From NCBI GenBank assembly GCA_033557835.1, contig JAWQRO010000424.1:1-39260 (forward strand): a stretch of 39,260 nucleotides of DNA. Direction: 5' to 3'. The first letter of the stretch is position 1; each line of letters opens with the position of its first letter. The translations under genes and the position numbers were made by a program. The stretch is from Helochares maculicollis (lineage: Eukaryota > Arthropoda > Insecta > Coleoptera > Hydrophilidae). Below, piece by piece: positions 1-10,668 of the stretch. The notes beneath the pieces are model-generated. The model saw nothing but the letters and a program-made list of their open reading frames with translations. It was not told the origin of the DNA and did not search any database.

Positions 1-221
1 CCGGTCGAAAATCGCGAAAAAAATGACGATTTTTCGAAACTTTGGCGCCCTCTAGCGGCCGTCACAGGCGACGTAGAGTGCTGCGGTTTATAAATTCTTA
101 ATAAGGAGGCAAAAAGCAATAAATCTGTGTAAAATTCACGGCCCTAGGACGACCGATAAAACATTTTACATTTTTACTTTTGTAAGGGGCGATGGCAACA
201 GTTCCGAAACGTTCGAATTCG
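1..221 (+). repeat. Direct repeat copy 1 (about 222 bp)
   Basis: Nearly collinear with 1145-1365, offset 1144 bp. Both start CCGGTCGAAAATCGCG, share the block around GCGCCCTCTAGCGGCCGTCA and end near AACGTTC. Scattered substitutions and small indels separate the copies. The left limit is the window edge, so the repeat may be longer. Confidence 0.9.
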
Positions 222-1144
222 GTCGACCGCGTCGCGAAGCGGAGTTTTTGGCATCGTTGGATTCGTATCATCGCCGCGAATATAACGGTGCAAGAATCGT
301 CGCGATCGGACGCCAACTGCGGCCTGGAGAGGGCGCCGAAGTTACCGCTTCGCGACGTTGGATAGTTGTCGTCGGGCAACGGTTTTTGGCGATTTGCGGG
401 CCTCGCGTACGTCTCAGACCCCTACTATTGCACATAAAAATGATCGCCTCGACGAGGCGGATCCAACGGTGCCACCCACTACCCTCCACGGTGAGTTTCG
501 TTGAAATTTTTAAGAATTAGGGGCAAAATGGGAAAGTCCTAAAATGGCCGTATCTCGGTTTCCGATAGGAATTTCGCGACGATTCTTGCACCGTTGTCAT
601 CTAGAGGTCCGAAAGAACCGGCTCAGGTAGTTAGTTCGCGAGAATTCGCGAATTTAGAACATCATCAAAAAATTCGCTCTCCAGCCCGAACCGCTAGGGA
701 TAGAGAGGAACCGATGGTACCGTCGGACAGCCAACCTCCCCCCCAATCCATCGATGCCGGTTCGAGTCGATTTCGCCAGAAAAAATGTTTTGCTAAAAAT
801 CGAAAAAAATTTAACCCCCGGGTTAATTTCAGGATTTTCGGGCTTCATCAGAAAAAAATTTATAGCGTCCGAACGAAGAGGGCTAGGGCCGCGATTCTGG
901 TACCGTTGGATTCGTCTCGTCAATGCCCATTCAACGAGACCATCCGGAAGTCGCTGGCTCGAAAAACAAGCGAGCTACGGGGCCCGGAAGGTCGGCCGAA
1001 TGGAAACAGTTTTTACCACTTTTTTTCCATACCCTTGGTCCTAGCGCGGATTTCGTCGCACCAATGATCTTATCTCGTCAATATCTAGTTATAATTATTT
1101 TATGTTCGACCTCGTAAAATCAACGATAACCGAGATATCGGCGA

Positions 1145-1365
1145 CCGGTCGAAAATCGCGGAAAAAATGACGATTTTTCATAACTTTGGCGCCCTCTAGC
1201 GGCCGTCACAGGCGACGTAGAGTGCTGAGGTTTGTAAGTTCTTAGTAAGGAGGCAAAAAGCAATAAATTTATGTAAAATTCGCGGTCCTAGGACGACCGA
1301 TAAAATTTTTGACATTTTCACTTTTGTAAGGGGCGATGGCAACAGTTGCGAAACGTTCAAATTCG
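1145..1365 (+). repeat. Direct repeat copy 2 (about 222 bp)
   Basis: Partner of the copy at 1-221 in the same orientation. The pair could be the terminal repeats of a short nonautonomous element or two units of a ~1.14-kb tandem repeat. No primer-binding site or coding sequence was recognised between them, so the class is left open. Confidence 0.9.
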
Positions 1366-1452
1366 TCCTGTCTAGCTCTAGTCAGTTAGTTAGGGCACTT
1401 AGATGTTATCAGTTTAAGCTAAGCGATTGAAAGAAAGAACTAGTAAACTTAC

Positions 1453-4400
1453 CGGAATGCTGCTACATTTGTTCCTTCCTCAAGATCTTTTCTGCTCGGC
1501 TTGAAGAACTTTGTTCCGTTTTTATTGGTGCCAAAGAACATACATCCTCCAGTGCAGCCGCATCTGCCCATGGATTTATTCAAGTCGGGCCAGAGGAACC
1601 AGAGCTTCTTCAGTCGGTCATCGTGGGTTTTCAGGAAGCGCTGCTGGAGCGTATAAGAATTATTTTGTCTTTCTTCTGTGGAAGTGGCCGATTCTATGAT
1701 CAACGGGCCGAAGTTGAGGGCGCCCACTTCGAGCCACACATCGGAGATGTCGCTGTTGCTCTTGGAGTGGTTGTATTTCTGCGGTTGCCAGACGGTTTGG
1801 CGTAAAGATAAGCTGTAGATGACACAGCTGAGCCCAGAGCCGACTTGCTTGCCGTGTAGATTACAAGTGGCTAGTCGGATGGGGGAGACCCATAGCTGTA
1901 AGGCGGCCCCTGATTCTACAAGCCAGAAGTCTATGGCATCTATGGCTACACGGGTGAATTTGTATTTTAATTTGTGAGCGTTCAGGTCGTTTAAATCGAC
2001 TTCAGATTCTTTGTTCGGAACCGTTGGTGCGGCTTTCGCCGATTTGGTCTCTTTAATGCTGGAGCGCTCCTCTCCTTTGTTTTTGTCATCTCTTCCTAGG
2101 TTGCTTTTGGCTTGATTGGTCTTAGCCGCGTTGGTCGTGTTGGCGTTAGTTTTGTTCGAGGTGCTTGTATTGCTATTTTTCGACTGCAGGAGGTGCTGAA
2201 TGGCTTGTTGAACGTTTTGAAGCGGGCTTGTCGTGTTTTGTGTCATGGGTGGTTGACTTAGAGCGATGTCGTCTTTTGGGGATATTAATTCGTTTTCGGT
2301 GTCTTGCAGTAGCAAGAGCAGGGTTTCTAAGCAGGCGACTACTGAGTATAGTTGAGGGGAAGTCAGCTTCCCACTTAGCTTTCCCAGTTGGATTTCCAGT
2401 AGCCAACCGTATTCGATTGTGTCTTGATCTAGAGACCGTCCTACGTCTGAGAACATCGCATGGCCGCGCACTTGCAGGGAGGAGAGCGTCAGGCGGCCCT
2501 GGTTCAAATGTTTGTCTTTGGACGACCGGTTTACATTGTCGGTGACTAAAAGAATTGCTGGGCTGAGGAGCAGTTGGAGCTCCGTTTGGTCGTAGCGCTT
2601 CTTCATCTCAAACCCGAATCGCTCGACGAGGATCACCGGGCAAGCAGGGTCTTTCTCCATGCAATTCTTCAAGAGGTGTCCCTGAATGTCGTGCATAATC
2701 ACGGAAACGTCCACTTCAAGTGGGCGGTAATTCCTGTGGTCGAAATCGTCTTGCAGTTCTAGCGGGAGGTTGGACGTGCTCTCGTCAGTCTTTAAATCGG
2801 CGCCGCCGTCGCCCCCGTGGGAGTGCTGCTGCATATCCGTAAACATCTGGTCGTCTCCAAAGACGTTCTCTTTGAAGTTCAGGAAATTTCGTAACGCCGT
2901 CCCGTACAACAGTAGAACTGAAGGTCCAATTTCCAGTTCGACCGAGACGGTGTCCGCACTTAGCGTTGTTGGATCGAATTTTTGATGCACCCCGTCCGGG
3001 GAGCGCCGGTGGTGCTTTCGCTGATGCGGGAACCGAATGGGTGACAGCAAAATCTCCTCCTTGACAGGAGTGGAAATATCGGCTTGAGGAGTGGGCCCCA
3101 AAGGCGGGCACGGGTGGTAAATGTACAAAATGTTGATCGCTCCGATTGGAACCCACCAAAAGTCGACCCACCCGCAACTATTCTGGCAGATATTCCGCCA
3201 CTTTGGTATAATTTCAGTCTTCTTAGTAGTCGATCCATCCTTCGATCGCACCTTCGCGTGTTTCTCCAACGACAAAACAATGTTGCGGCTCGTGTGGAAC
3301 TCCGGGATGAACAAACTCAAGTCGATGCTCTCCCCTTGGATGCTAAAATTTAAAGGGACGGTCTCCGGAAGGAATTCGTCGAACGGTAAATCGAATGACA
3401 GGTGCAGAAAGTGCGCGCAAAGTGCAATCTGGGTGTTTTCCAGCCTCTGCCGCTGCCCCACGCTGCTGCAATCTATCCAATTATACTGATTGACCAGAGT
3501 GAGAAGCTCGCAATGCTTCAACGTCAAACCGAACCGCCACGTATACGGAACGAAATGCAACAAATCCGGCCGCTGCTTCGACGACCAATCGTTAATCAAG
3601 TCCTGGAAGAACCACTTATGGTTGAATACTAGGTTTAAAGTCGCTTTGCACCCCGTGAAACTCAACTCCCACAACTGATGGTCGTTCCAAATCAGTGGGT
3701 AATGGCATAACAGCGAGAATTCCAACGTTTCACTCACTACTAAATCGCGGAATTGCAGGCTGGTCGTGGCGTCTAAGTGCAGGAGCTGCCCGTTTATTTT
3801 AGTTGTGTAGCCGTCTTGAAGAGTGATCCACGGGAGGGTTATTTCTAGGTAGCTACCGGCCCCGACGTTTATGTGCACAGCGTTGGTTTCTTTGTTTTTC
3901 GAGAATAGTATGTCGATCGTGGCTTCGTTTTGCATCGAGAGGCGGACGTCGAACGACTGCATCTGACGCTTGTCGCCTGGTTTTGGGGCACTGGTCACTT
4001 GCATGGGTAAATAATCCTGGGGGTAGAAAAATTTGAAGAGGTGCTCGCGTTGCCTGTCCGCCCAAGGGCCGTAGCTGAAGTCGGTACCTACAAACATGAG
4101 ACGTATTGTTTCGATAGAATGATTCCTACGACTTCGATAAAAAAGAGATAATTCGTAGCAGACGCACAGAACGTAAATCTGATTGTTACGAGCCTGACTG
4201 AGGTGTATTATTCAGGCCATTGGTTTTGAAACTCAAATTGTTTATTTGTAGTAGTTGATGAAACACATCAACGGCCATTACTAAGCAAACTACGTTTATT
4301 GTTTAAGTAAGAAACTTGGAGACACTGACCTTTTCCGCATTTTATGTCAACTCCCCATTGAGGTGGGCTCGCTTCTACAATATCACCGTTAGCTAAGGTG

Positions 4401-5855
4401 ATTAAAACTGGTTCTTCTGGGACTAATCCAGCCTCGTCCATGTAAAAATATAGCTCTACATCGTTAGTGGACATTAAGACAAAGCCTTCTCCCATGTAAC
4501 GAGGGGGTTCATCAAGCATACCTTCGACAAAAATTGAAATAGTTATGAAGAGGGCAAACTATAAACGATATAGAGCTATGTAGCCATCGTCAATTAGCTG
4601 TTCGACTATTCCGAAGAACAAGGTTTTGGAGTTTCTTTACTTGATATTACAACACAAGAAAAATGTATTAAAGCACACAATCATTTATTTTATGAAAGCA
4701 ACGCATTTTTGGCTGGAAAATTATATTTTTCTGGCTTTCCAGCATAAATTCCAATATTAGCGAATTGACTTGCTGGTTAAATGTAGAATTTTTAGTAAAA
4801 TTTTAGGTTAGAATAAAAGATTAAGGATATTAGGAGAGCTAAAAATGTCTAGTTTAACTCGATAAGAAGCAATCGAACAATTCTCACCTGTGTATTTAGG
4901 GCTAGGTGCTAACATAACTCTAGCGTTTTCAGCTTTGCATTTAGTGAAGTGCATGAACCGGTCCAAAGTGTTAACGGCAGGCTTCGTAGAGTAAACAAAA
5001 TGCGATTCCTCGACCGTTATGCTCAAAGTAGTCGGCAAAAGCCGGTTCCCGAAAACGATGCGACTCTGGAAAATAAAGGATAATCGCAACGTCAGCTGAA
5101 GGCGAGCAAAAAATAACGAAAACACTCACAGATGAAATATCGGTTTTAATAACAGGAATTAAGTCCCGCCAAGTCCTGGCCATGGCCGCCTCTGATCTCT
5201 GCTTTCGCATGGAGTTATCACCGCCCGATGTTTCTTCCGTTCTCTCTTGATTTTCGGCGTTCATCACCGACTCATCATCGTTTGGGTTCAAAAAGATCGA
5301 TTGTTCCAAGCCGAAGACTTTCTGCAGTCTTGCGTACATGTAAGAGCGGTTGTAAACGTGTAGCTCGAGACCGTTTAAAACGACCGAGAGTCGTGTATCC
5401 GAGTGGGATAGATCTGATGGAGAACGTTAAAGTCGTAACTGGACGTTTTGTGGTTAGGAAATGATCTTACCTTCGCTGACGTCTTTGGGAACGTAGGATC
5501 GCCACCACCGGAAGATCAAATAGCCGTCTTGAACGCGGATGGTGAAGTCGTGCGTGATGTAAACGAAGTCCCTGAACATGATTTTGCCGGACAGAGCGTT
5601 CAGCGTGAAGGAGCCCAGCTTGAAGTAGCCCTCGCTTAAGAGAAATCTGTTTACGATCTTCGTGATGATGTAGCCAACTAAGCGGGAGTTGTAATAGGTG
5701 ATGTAGGTGACCCAGCAGATGGCGAAAACCAAGCTGCAGAGGAGCATGGCGAAATTGGAGTCCATCTCGATGGCCTCGATGGAGGTGGTCACGTTCCAGC
5801 TGAGGGATTGGGGCTGGGAGTCCCCCATCGAGGCGTTCACGTCCAATTCGTGCAT
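1453..5855 (-). CDS. tweek: BLTP1/tweek-type bridge-like lipid transfer protein, N-terminal exons (partial)
   Basis: N-terminal part of a giant bridge-like lipid-transfer protein (human BLTP1/KIAA1109, Drosophila tweek). Members form a hydrophobic groove that moves phospholipids at membrane contact sites and affect endocytosis and synaptic vesicle recycling (family knowledge). Exons read from the sequence with GT/AG junctions are 5855-5471, 5413-5130, 5065-4888, 4521-4330 and 4087-1453; phases 1, 0, 1, 1, 2 keep one frame of about 1,224 residues. The ATG at 5855 is chosen because the open frame further upstream has no ATG. Residues ~34-54 form a hydrophobic anchor, followed by family motifs TYYNSR, FRWWRSY, HVYNRS, DEPPRYMGEGF, MDEAGLVPEE, YGPWADRQR, VNVGAGSYLE, WNWIDCS-like WIDCS, and LWFLWPD with a Cys-rich CGCTGGC. 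A Thr/Asn/Lys-rich low-complexity insert lies at about 2090-2180. Family members approach 5,000 residues, so most of the gene lies left of the window. Family assignment is firm; the exact first exon is less so. Confidence 0.93.
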
Positions 5856-6609
5856 GGGGGCGAAGTTTGGTTTCAGGAAAGAGGTTAAAAAGTTTACCTG
5901 GAGGTTAAGCGAACGGATATTGCAAAGAAAGTGGATTTCACATGTTGTGGGGCGGAGCGCCCGTGGGGCTCCTTGGCTCGTTATCGCGTGCAAACATCGA
6001 TAAGACTTATTATCATCTCAGAACTCGACTGGGAAGGTTCTAGCACTTAATCGGACTGATATGACGTTCCCCCGTGGAATTTGACCGCCGTGAACCATCT
6101 TCAGGTTTTCAGGGCTGATTTGGTGTCTCGTCTTTACTATCTATCCATCTATATACCTACGATTCGTGTTGTTTTTGATTTGACGTTTCCACACCTACGA
6201 GGTTACATTCGCATTCAGACCTATGGAGACGGCAAATCCCCAATCGGCGCGTGCTGCTAACTCGTTAGCCCCAATGCGAAAAACAAGGACAGCCTGAGCG
6301 ACGTCTCCGCACACACCGTAATTTTATCTCGTTTATTTGGATTCAAACCGAAAGGAAGGACGCGGATTACCGGTGATATAAGAGCAGCAATTCGAATCAA
6401 ACACCGAAAACACAGTTGTTGGGGCAAAATAAAAGATAACAAATAGACTAGTTATTATTTTAATTCGACTGGTGATCGGCATGAAGTGAGGAACGTCATT
6501 GCGGGCAATTGCAAACAAGTTCACGCGAATACTAAAATCACCGTCAAAATTACAATAATTTTTGTAAATATAATCTTTAAATGTACATTTTCGGCAAGAA
6601 GACGTTGAT
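5856..6609. promoter_or_regulatory. Divergent promoter and 5' UTR region of BLTP1/tweek and the ZAD zinc-finger gene
   Basis: Only 754 bp separate the opposing start codons at 5855 (minus) and 6610 (plus), so both promoters and 5' UTRs must lie here unless upstream noncoding exons exist. A CATCGATA sequence near 5995-6002 resembles the insect DRE core (TATCGATA). A splice-donor-like CAG/GTAAAC on the minus strand near 5895 suggests that the BLTP1 5' UTR may be spliced. Inferred from gene layout; no start site can be read directly. Confidence 0.55.
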
Positions 6610-9423
6610 ATGGCTGGATATAAACGTGTGAACTTCTACGAGTTGTGCAGGTTGTGCGCCACTAACCAGCAGAAGGAGAAGACCCACATTTTCGAGGAGG
6701 AGGGCCGCAAAATTCAACTACAAAACAAAATCCAGAGTTGCCTATCACTAAAGGTGATTATATTTATTTATTTTCTTAATACCAGAATCAAATATCTGCC
6801 GTGACATTATATTTTATCTGTTTATCCATTATGCAGCTCTAGGTGTAGATGTACGTTGCAATTCATAGTCCCTGCATTAGACTATAACTAATGTTTTATG
6901 GAACACTCCAGATTTTTAATACAAATTGTATTTGTACCATTTGATGATTTAAAGCATTTTCCTCACGTTATTACGTTGTCTAATACATCTCGAATTACAC
7001 TCATTATAGTATGATCAATGATTTTATCAAGCGTTTTCCCTCTGATATTTACATCGATGATTAGTATTGTGATGACTCTTTCATTCCATAAGTGCCAGAT
7101 ATTTATTATCATGTTTGGAATGGCAGAGATCCTTCCACTATTGCTTTTAATTACTTTAAGTAGCCAATTAGCGTTTAGAAATGTTGTCTGCAGCAGCAAA
7201 ATGAATGACTTCAAAGCCTGATAGTACAAGCGAATGAATCATTCCATGCTACGTTTAAACTCTGGCCTGGGGATTTCTCGTTGGACAAATTTCTTCAATC
7301 ACATGCTCAGAATATATAGAATTTATTTATGAACTTACTTATTTAGAGTTTTAAAGAATTGTTGATTTATTAAATCTTCTGTCTCACCTGTTGCAATCTT
7401 ATTTTTTACATCAATGTGCGTCGATTTCACAATTATGCAATTGACGCAAAGATTTTAGCAATTATAATTTTATTACCGAGCTCATGTGTTGTGATTGCTA
7501 GAAGAGATTTTGAATGTATATTTGCCAACAATTATATCCTGCATTTTTTACACATCCGTTAATATTGTTTAGGCCGATACAATCGATTTTAAAAGACCAA
7601 CCGAGCCTCGCACTATTCGTATCTCGTTCGGTTGTCCCGAAAATGGGCCACGATCGAACAAACCACGCCAGAGCAAGCTCAAAATTAAAAGACCTGCTTG
7701 TTTCCAGGTCTGTGAAAATGACTTTCTCCCCAAAGTCGTGTGCTCCCAATGTCTACGCACTTTGGAAGAGTGTTACACGTTCCGGAGCGAATGCGTCAAC
7801 TCCGAGTCCATGCTCAGCAGCTACTTCAACAATTTCCGATACACGGAAGACTTCAAGAAGAGCGGGAAGGTCTACATCAAAGACACGGCCCCCAAACAAG
7901 GTCTTCAGCCGACTGAGACCGTAATCGCAGCACCGACAGCTACAATAACCCAGATAAATGCAACACAGACCGTGCAGAAACCGCCGGATCCCGTATTCTA
8001 CGCGGTCCAGCCCATCAATCCCATCGATAAAAACATAAAGCTAGATGCAAACCAAGCGAAAATCATACAGAATACCGCGTTGCATTTAGCGCAGAACTAT
8101 AACGTAAACGTTAATCAAATCACTTGCCCCACTGTGAAAGCCATAACAACCACGAAACCAGACGGGATCGGCTCTGTGAATAACATAACGGTCAATTCGA
8201 ACGGCGAGATAATCAACATCGGGTCGATTGCCGACATTGAGGCACTCATAGCGCAAAATATGGTACAAAAGCTCAAGAACCAAGTGAATGTCAATGTAAA
8301 TAAGCAGGTTCTTCAGGCCAAGCGGGGAAAGACGCCCGATAAGGGCGGGGGGGACGTTGTTATGGACAATAACAGCGTTATTCACATTGATTTGACGGGG
8401 GCCGAGGTGAATTCGAGTGGGTTCGAGGGGCAAGGTTTGAAATTCGAGAAGCTGCCGCACATTAAAGCGACCGGGGACAACAATAAGTTCATGTATACGA
8501 TTAAGATAGACGATGGGAAGCAAACGTTCAACCAGGGCATCGTGTTGAATCCGATTGCGAGTCCGAATTTCGGTTCGTTTCAAGCCCAAGCGGCGGCGGC
8601 TATAGCGACGAGCAGTGCGAGTACGGTGGCTTCGGTGACGACGTCGAGCCCTAACATAATTCCCACGTACACCTCGACGATCCAGAACCAAAGCAGCGTC
8701 CCTCCGAAAGTGAAAATAACCTCGAACGTCAAGCTGGAGCCTATTGATCAAATGGAAGGCAGCTTCCAAATGCAGGACGTCAAGCCGAATATCATGGTCG
8801 TCAACCAGCAGAATTCCATGCCCGGGCGGTCCGCGAGCCCTCCGACTATGATCGCGAACGCTCCAACGGCCATCAACTTCATAAACATGGGATTCACCAC
8901 GAACAACAATAACAGCAACAACAACACGGTCACGCAAAACGTGAACAGTGGAAATAACCAAAGCAACCCCGTTTCTAGTGAAATAAACCAAAGCAACCCC
9001 GCGCCCAGCAACAGCACGACCAACCAGGCCTCGCTAGGACTTGGCTCTATGAACCGAGTCCACGTTTGTGACGTCTGCCAGAAGGTGTTCAAGCGGCGCG
9101 AGCACCTCAACCAACACTTGAAGCTCCACACGGGATACAGGCCGTTCATTTGCGAGAGCTGCAACAAATCGTTCATGCGGAAGGAGCATCTCTTGCGTCA
9201 CATGACCTCCCACAGCGGCCAGAAAAACTTCACGTGCAACATCTGCGAAAAAAGCTTCTCTCGGAACGACAACCTCCTGAAACACAAGAAGACGCACGAC
9301 AAGCAAGGCAAGTACACGTGCGAGTACTGCCAAAAGACTTTCGTGATGAAGCATTACTATTTGGCCCACAAGCTGACCCACGAACCCGAACAGAAATGCG
9401 TTTGGAACGTGCTTAAGGTGTAA
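6610..9423 (+). CDS. ZAD-domain C2H2 zinc-finger transcription factor
   Basis: Nuclear DNA-binding protein of the arthropod ZAD-ZnF class. Two exons, 6610-6753 and 7708-9423, join in phase 0 across a 954-bp intron with donor GTGATT and acceptor TTTCCAG, giving 619 residues. The intron splits the ZAD: Cys13-x2-Cys16 lies in exon 1 and Cys60-x2-Cys63 in exon 2, the four zinc ligands of this dimerisation domain. A long middle region rich in Asn, Ser, Thr and Ala, probably disordered, is followed by four C2H2 fingers at about residues 500-609 (motifs CDVCQKVF, CESCNKSF, CNICEKSF, CEYCQKTF). Linkers are only partly TGEKP-like. A psi-K-x-E sumoylation-type motif, VKLE, precedes PIDQ in the middle region. 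An Asn-Gln-Ser-Asn-Pro DNA repeat (about 8950 and 8980) duplicates a short peptide. The ATG at 6610 fits because ZADs sit near the N-terminus. DNA targets and exact ortholog are not identified. Confidence 0.9.
6754..7707 (+). other. Intron of the ZAD zinc-finger gene
   Basis: AT-rich 954-bp intron interrupting the ZAD. No conserved gene or RNA was recognised. The sequence CACTCCAGATTTTT near 6905 resembles the outermost end of the foldback element at 31243-31257 but is too short to call a copy. Confidence 0.8.
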
Positions 9424-9502
9424 ACAAGCCCCCGGTAACACACACCCCCACCCCCACCCTTGTTACCCGTGTATTTACTATTTATTCAGTCACTAATTAA
9501 GG

Positions 9503-9528
9503 TATTTATTTTATTTATTTATTTATTC
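9503..9528 (+). promoter_or_regulatory. AU-rich element in the ZAD-gene 3' UTR
   Basis: Overlapping ATTTA pentamers within TATTTATTTTATTTATTTAT about 80 bp after the stop. This matches the form of AU-rich mRNA-decay elements; a simple TTTA microsatellite is the alternative reading. Confidence 0.5.
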
Positions 9529-10034
9529 CATCGGACGTTATGCAAACACCAAAGATTTATTTTACGCTAATTCTTAGAGGTTTTGTAACGAACTGGTTTA
9601 CCTGTGATTAAATTAACTGTAGATTTTTTTTAATGAATTCGTGCCATGAGAACGACTACCTTGATATTATGTCTCCGACGTTCAAATTTTTTTGCAATAC
9701 ACGGATTTTGTTTGTTTGTTAAAGCATTTGGATGCAAATTTAGACGAGGATTAAAAATCTGTACTCTTGTATTGTGTATATAGATATAACGTGACGAAGA
9801 GTGTTGAACGATGATATTATTACATTAAGTATAAATCATATCGGCTTGAGTATGCAAATCGGATTCCGTTTCCTCTTTATGTATCGTTTTGTTTCCTCTC
9901 GTTTCTTTCCACCAATCGTAGCGTCGTCTTTTCTTTTTTTACTTTAGAGCGATATATATAAACAAAAATAAAATGCGATAGTCAACATTAAAAATGTAAA
10001 TGTACAAAAATATTTATTGTAGATTATAGTTTTG

Positions 10035-10040
10035 AATAAA
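10035..10040 (+). terminator. Polyadenylation signal AATAAA, ZAD gene
   Basis: Canonical hexamer about 610 bp after the stop, followed within 30 bp by TG/T-rich sequence (CTCCCGTTTTTGTTTCGTTT). A second hexamer at 9967-9972 could serve a shorter UTR. Confidence 0.55.
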
Positions 10041-10668
10041 ATATTTTGAAGAAATTGTGCACTCCCGTTTTTGTTTCGTTTGAATTTCATTTTCTTTTAT
10101 TAACATCCTTATATATAAAGTATATACACATAAAACAAGCAGTAATTCGATGCGATACAGATATAAGTGAATGTTGAGTGGGTGCACTGCGGATTTTGTG
10201 TTAGATTTGCCTTCTTATCCCATAAATAGTACAAACATTAGCAGTGGTATTAAAGAAAATTAGAAAATCTTCTGCAGGCGCCATATTTTGACATTTCAAA
10301 TCAACTAGGGACTTTTGTAAAATAACCATGTCATTATATGTGCATATGGAATGAAACAAAGAAACTATTTTCATATTTTATTTACAATAAATTTACCTAG
10401 AAAAGAATTAATAATATACACAATTATTTAACAGATAGTCATGGAGGGTCATAGAAAAAGAAAGATAAAAATATAGAAGGATGAAAAAAGATCCCTATTA
10501 TGTACAAGAAAATGCATCGATTCATTTGGGAATGCGATACCGAAATATAATGATACAAAATTGAATTGATCGTAATTATCATACAGCAATAGCAAAAATA
10601 AAATATAAAACATTTACAAAATCTCATTTTACCGACGGTCTCGATCATTACAAAATTAACAGTAACCT

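Larger units (their letters stand above)
1..1452. other. BLTP1/tweek intron (or intergenic left flank) with repeats
   Basis: The last visible BLTP1 exon ends at 1453 with donor GTAAGT, so this stretch is most simply part of the next intron, whose acceptor is outside the window. It is richer in GC and CpG than most noncoding DNA here and contains a direct repeat pair, a perfect 22-bp inverted repeat (284-305 with 574-595) and dispersed variants of ACCGTTGGATTCG near 250, 905 and, reversed, 460. Open frames here are short, overlap on several strands and show no recognisable domain. Confidence 0.7.
9424..10668. other. Convergent 3' UTRs of the ZAD gene and the ABCD gene
   Basis: The two genes converge here, 1,245 bp apart at their stops. 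Candidate plus-strand polyadenylation signals AATAAA lie at 9967-9972 and 10035-10040, the second followed by GT-rich sequence. A minus-strand AATAAA (TTTATT on plus) lies at 10377-10382, about 290 bp past the ABCD stop. A Pumilio-type UGUAUAUA is at 9775-9782. No coding sequence was recognised. Confidence 0.7.

Noticed and set aside
594..1067. 157-codon open stretch in the left repeat region
   Set aside because: GC-rich repeat DNA with overlapping frames on several strands, no start-context or domain support, and it lies where the BLTP1 intron should be.
2165..3678. Several plus-strand and alternate-frame open stretches opposite BLTP1 exon 5
   Set aside because: They are antisense shadows of a clearly coding exon with family-conserved sequence.
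6900..6920. Foldback-end-like CACTCCAGATTTTT in the ZAD intron
   Set aside because: Match limited to about 14 bp with no continuation into the element's next motif (TGTCTCC..TCAAC), so probably chance.
8086..8991. 301-codon minus-strand frame opposite the ZAD gene
   Set aside because: Antisense to a well-supported exon. Its Val/Arg/His-rich composition is the mirror of Asn/Ser-rich codons.
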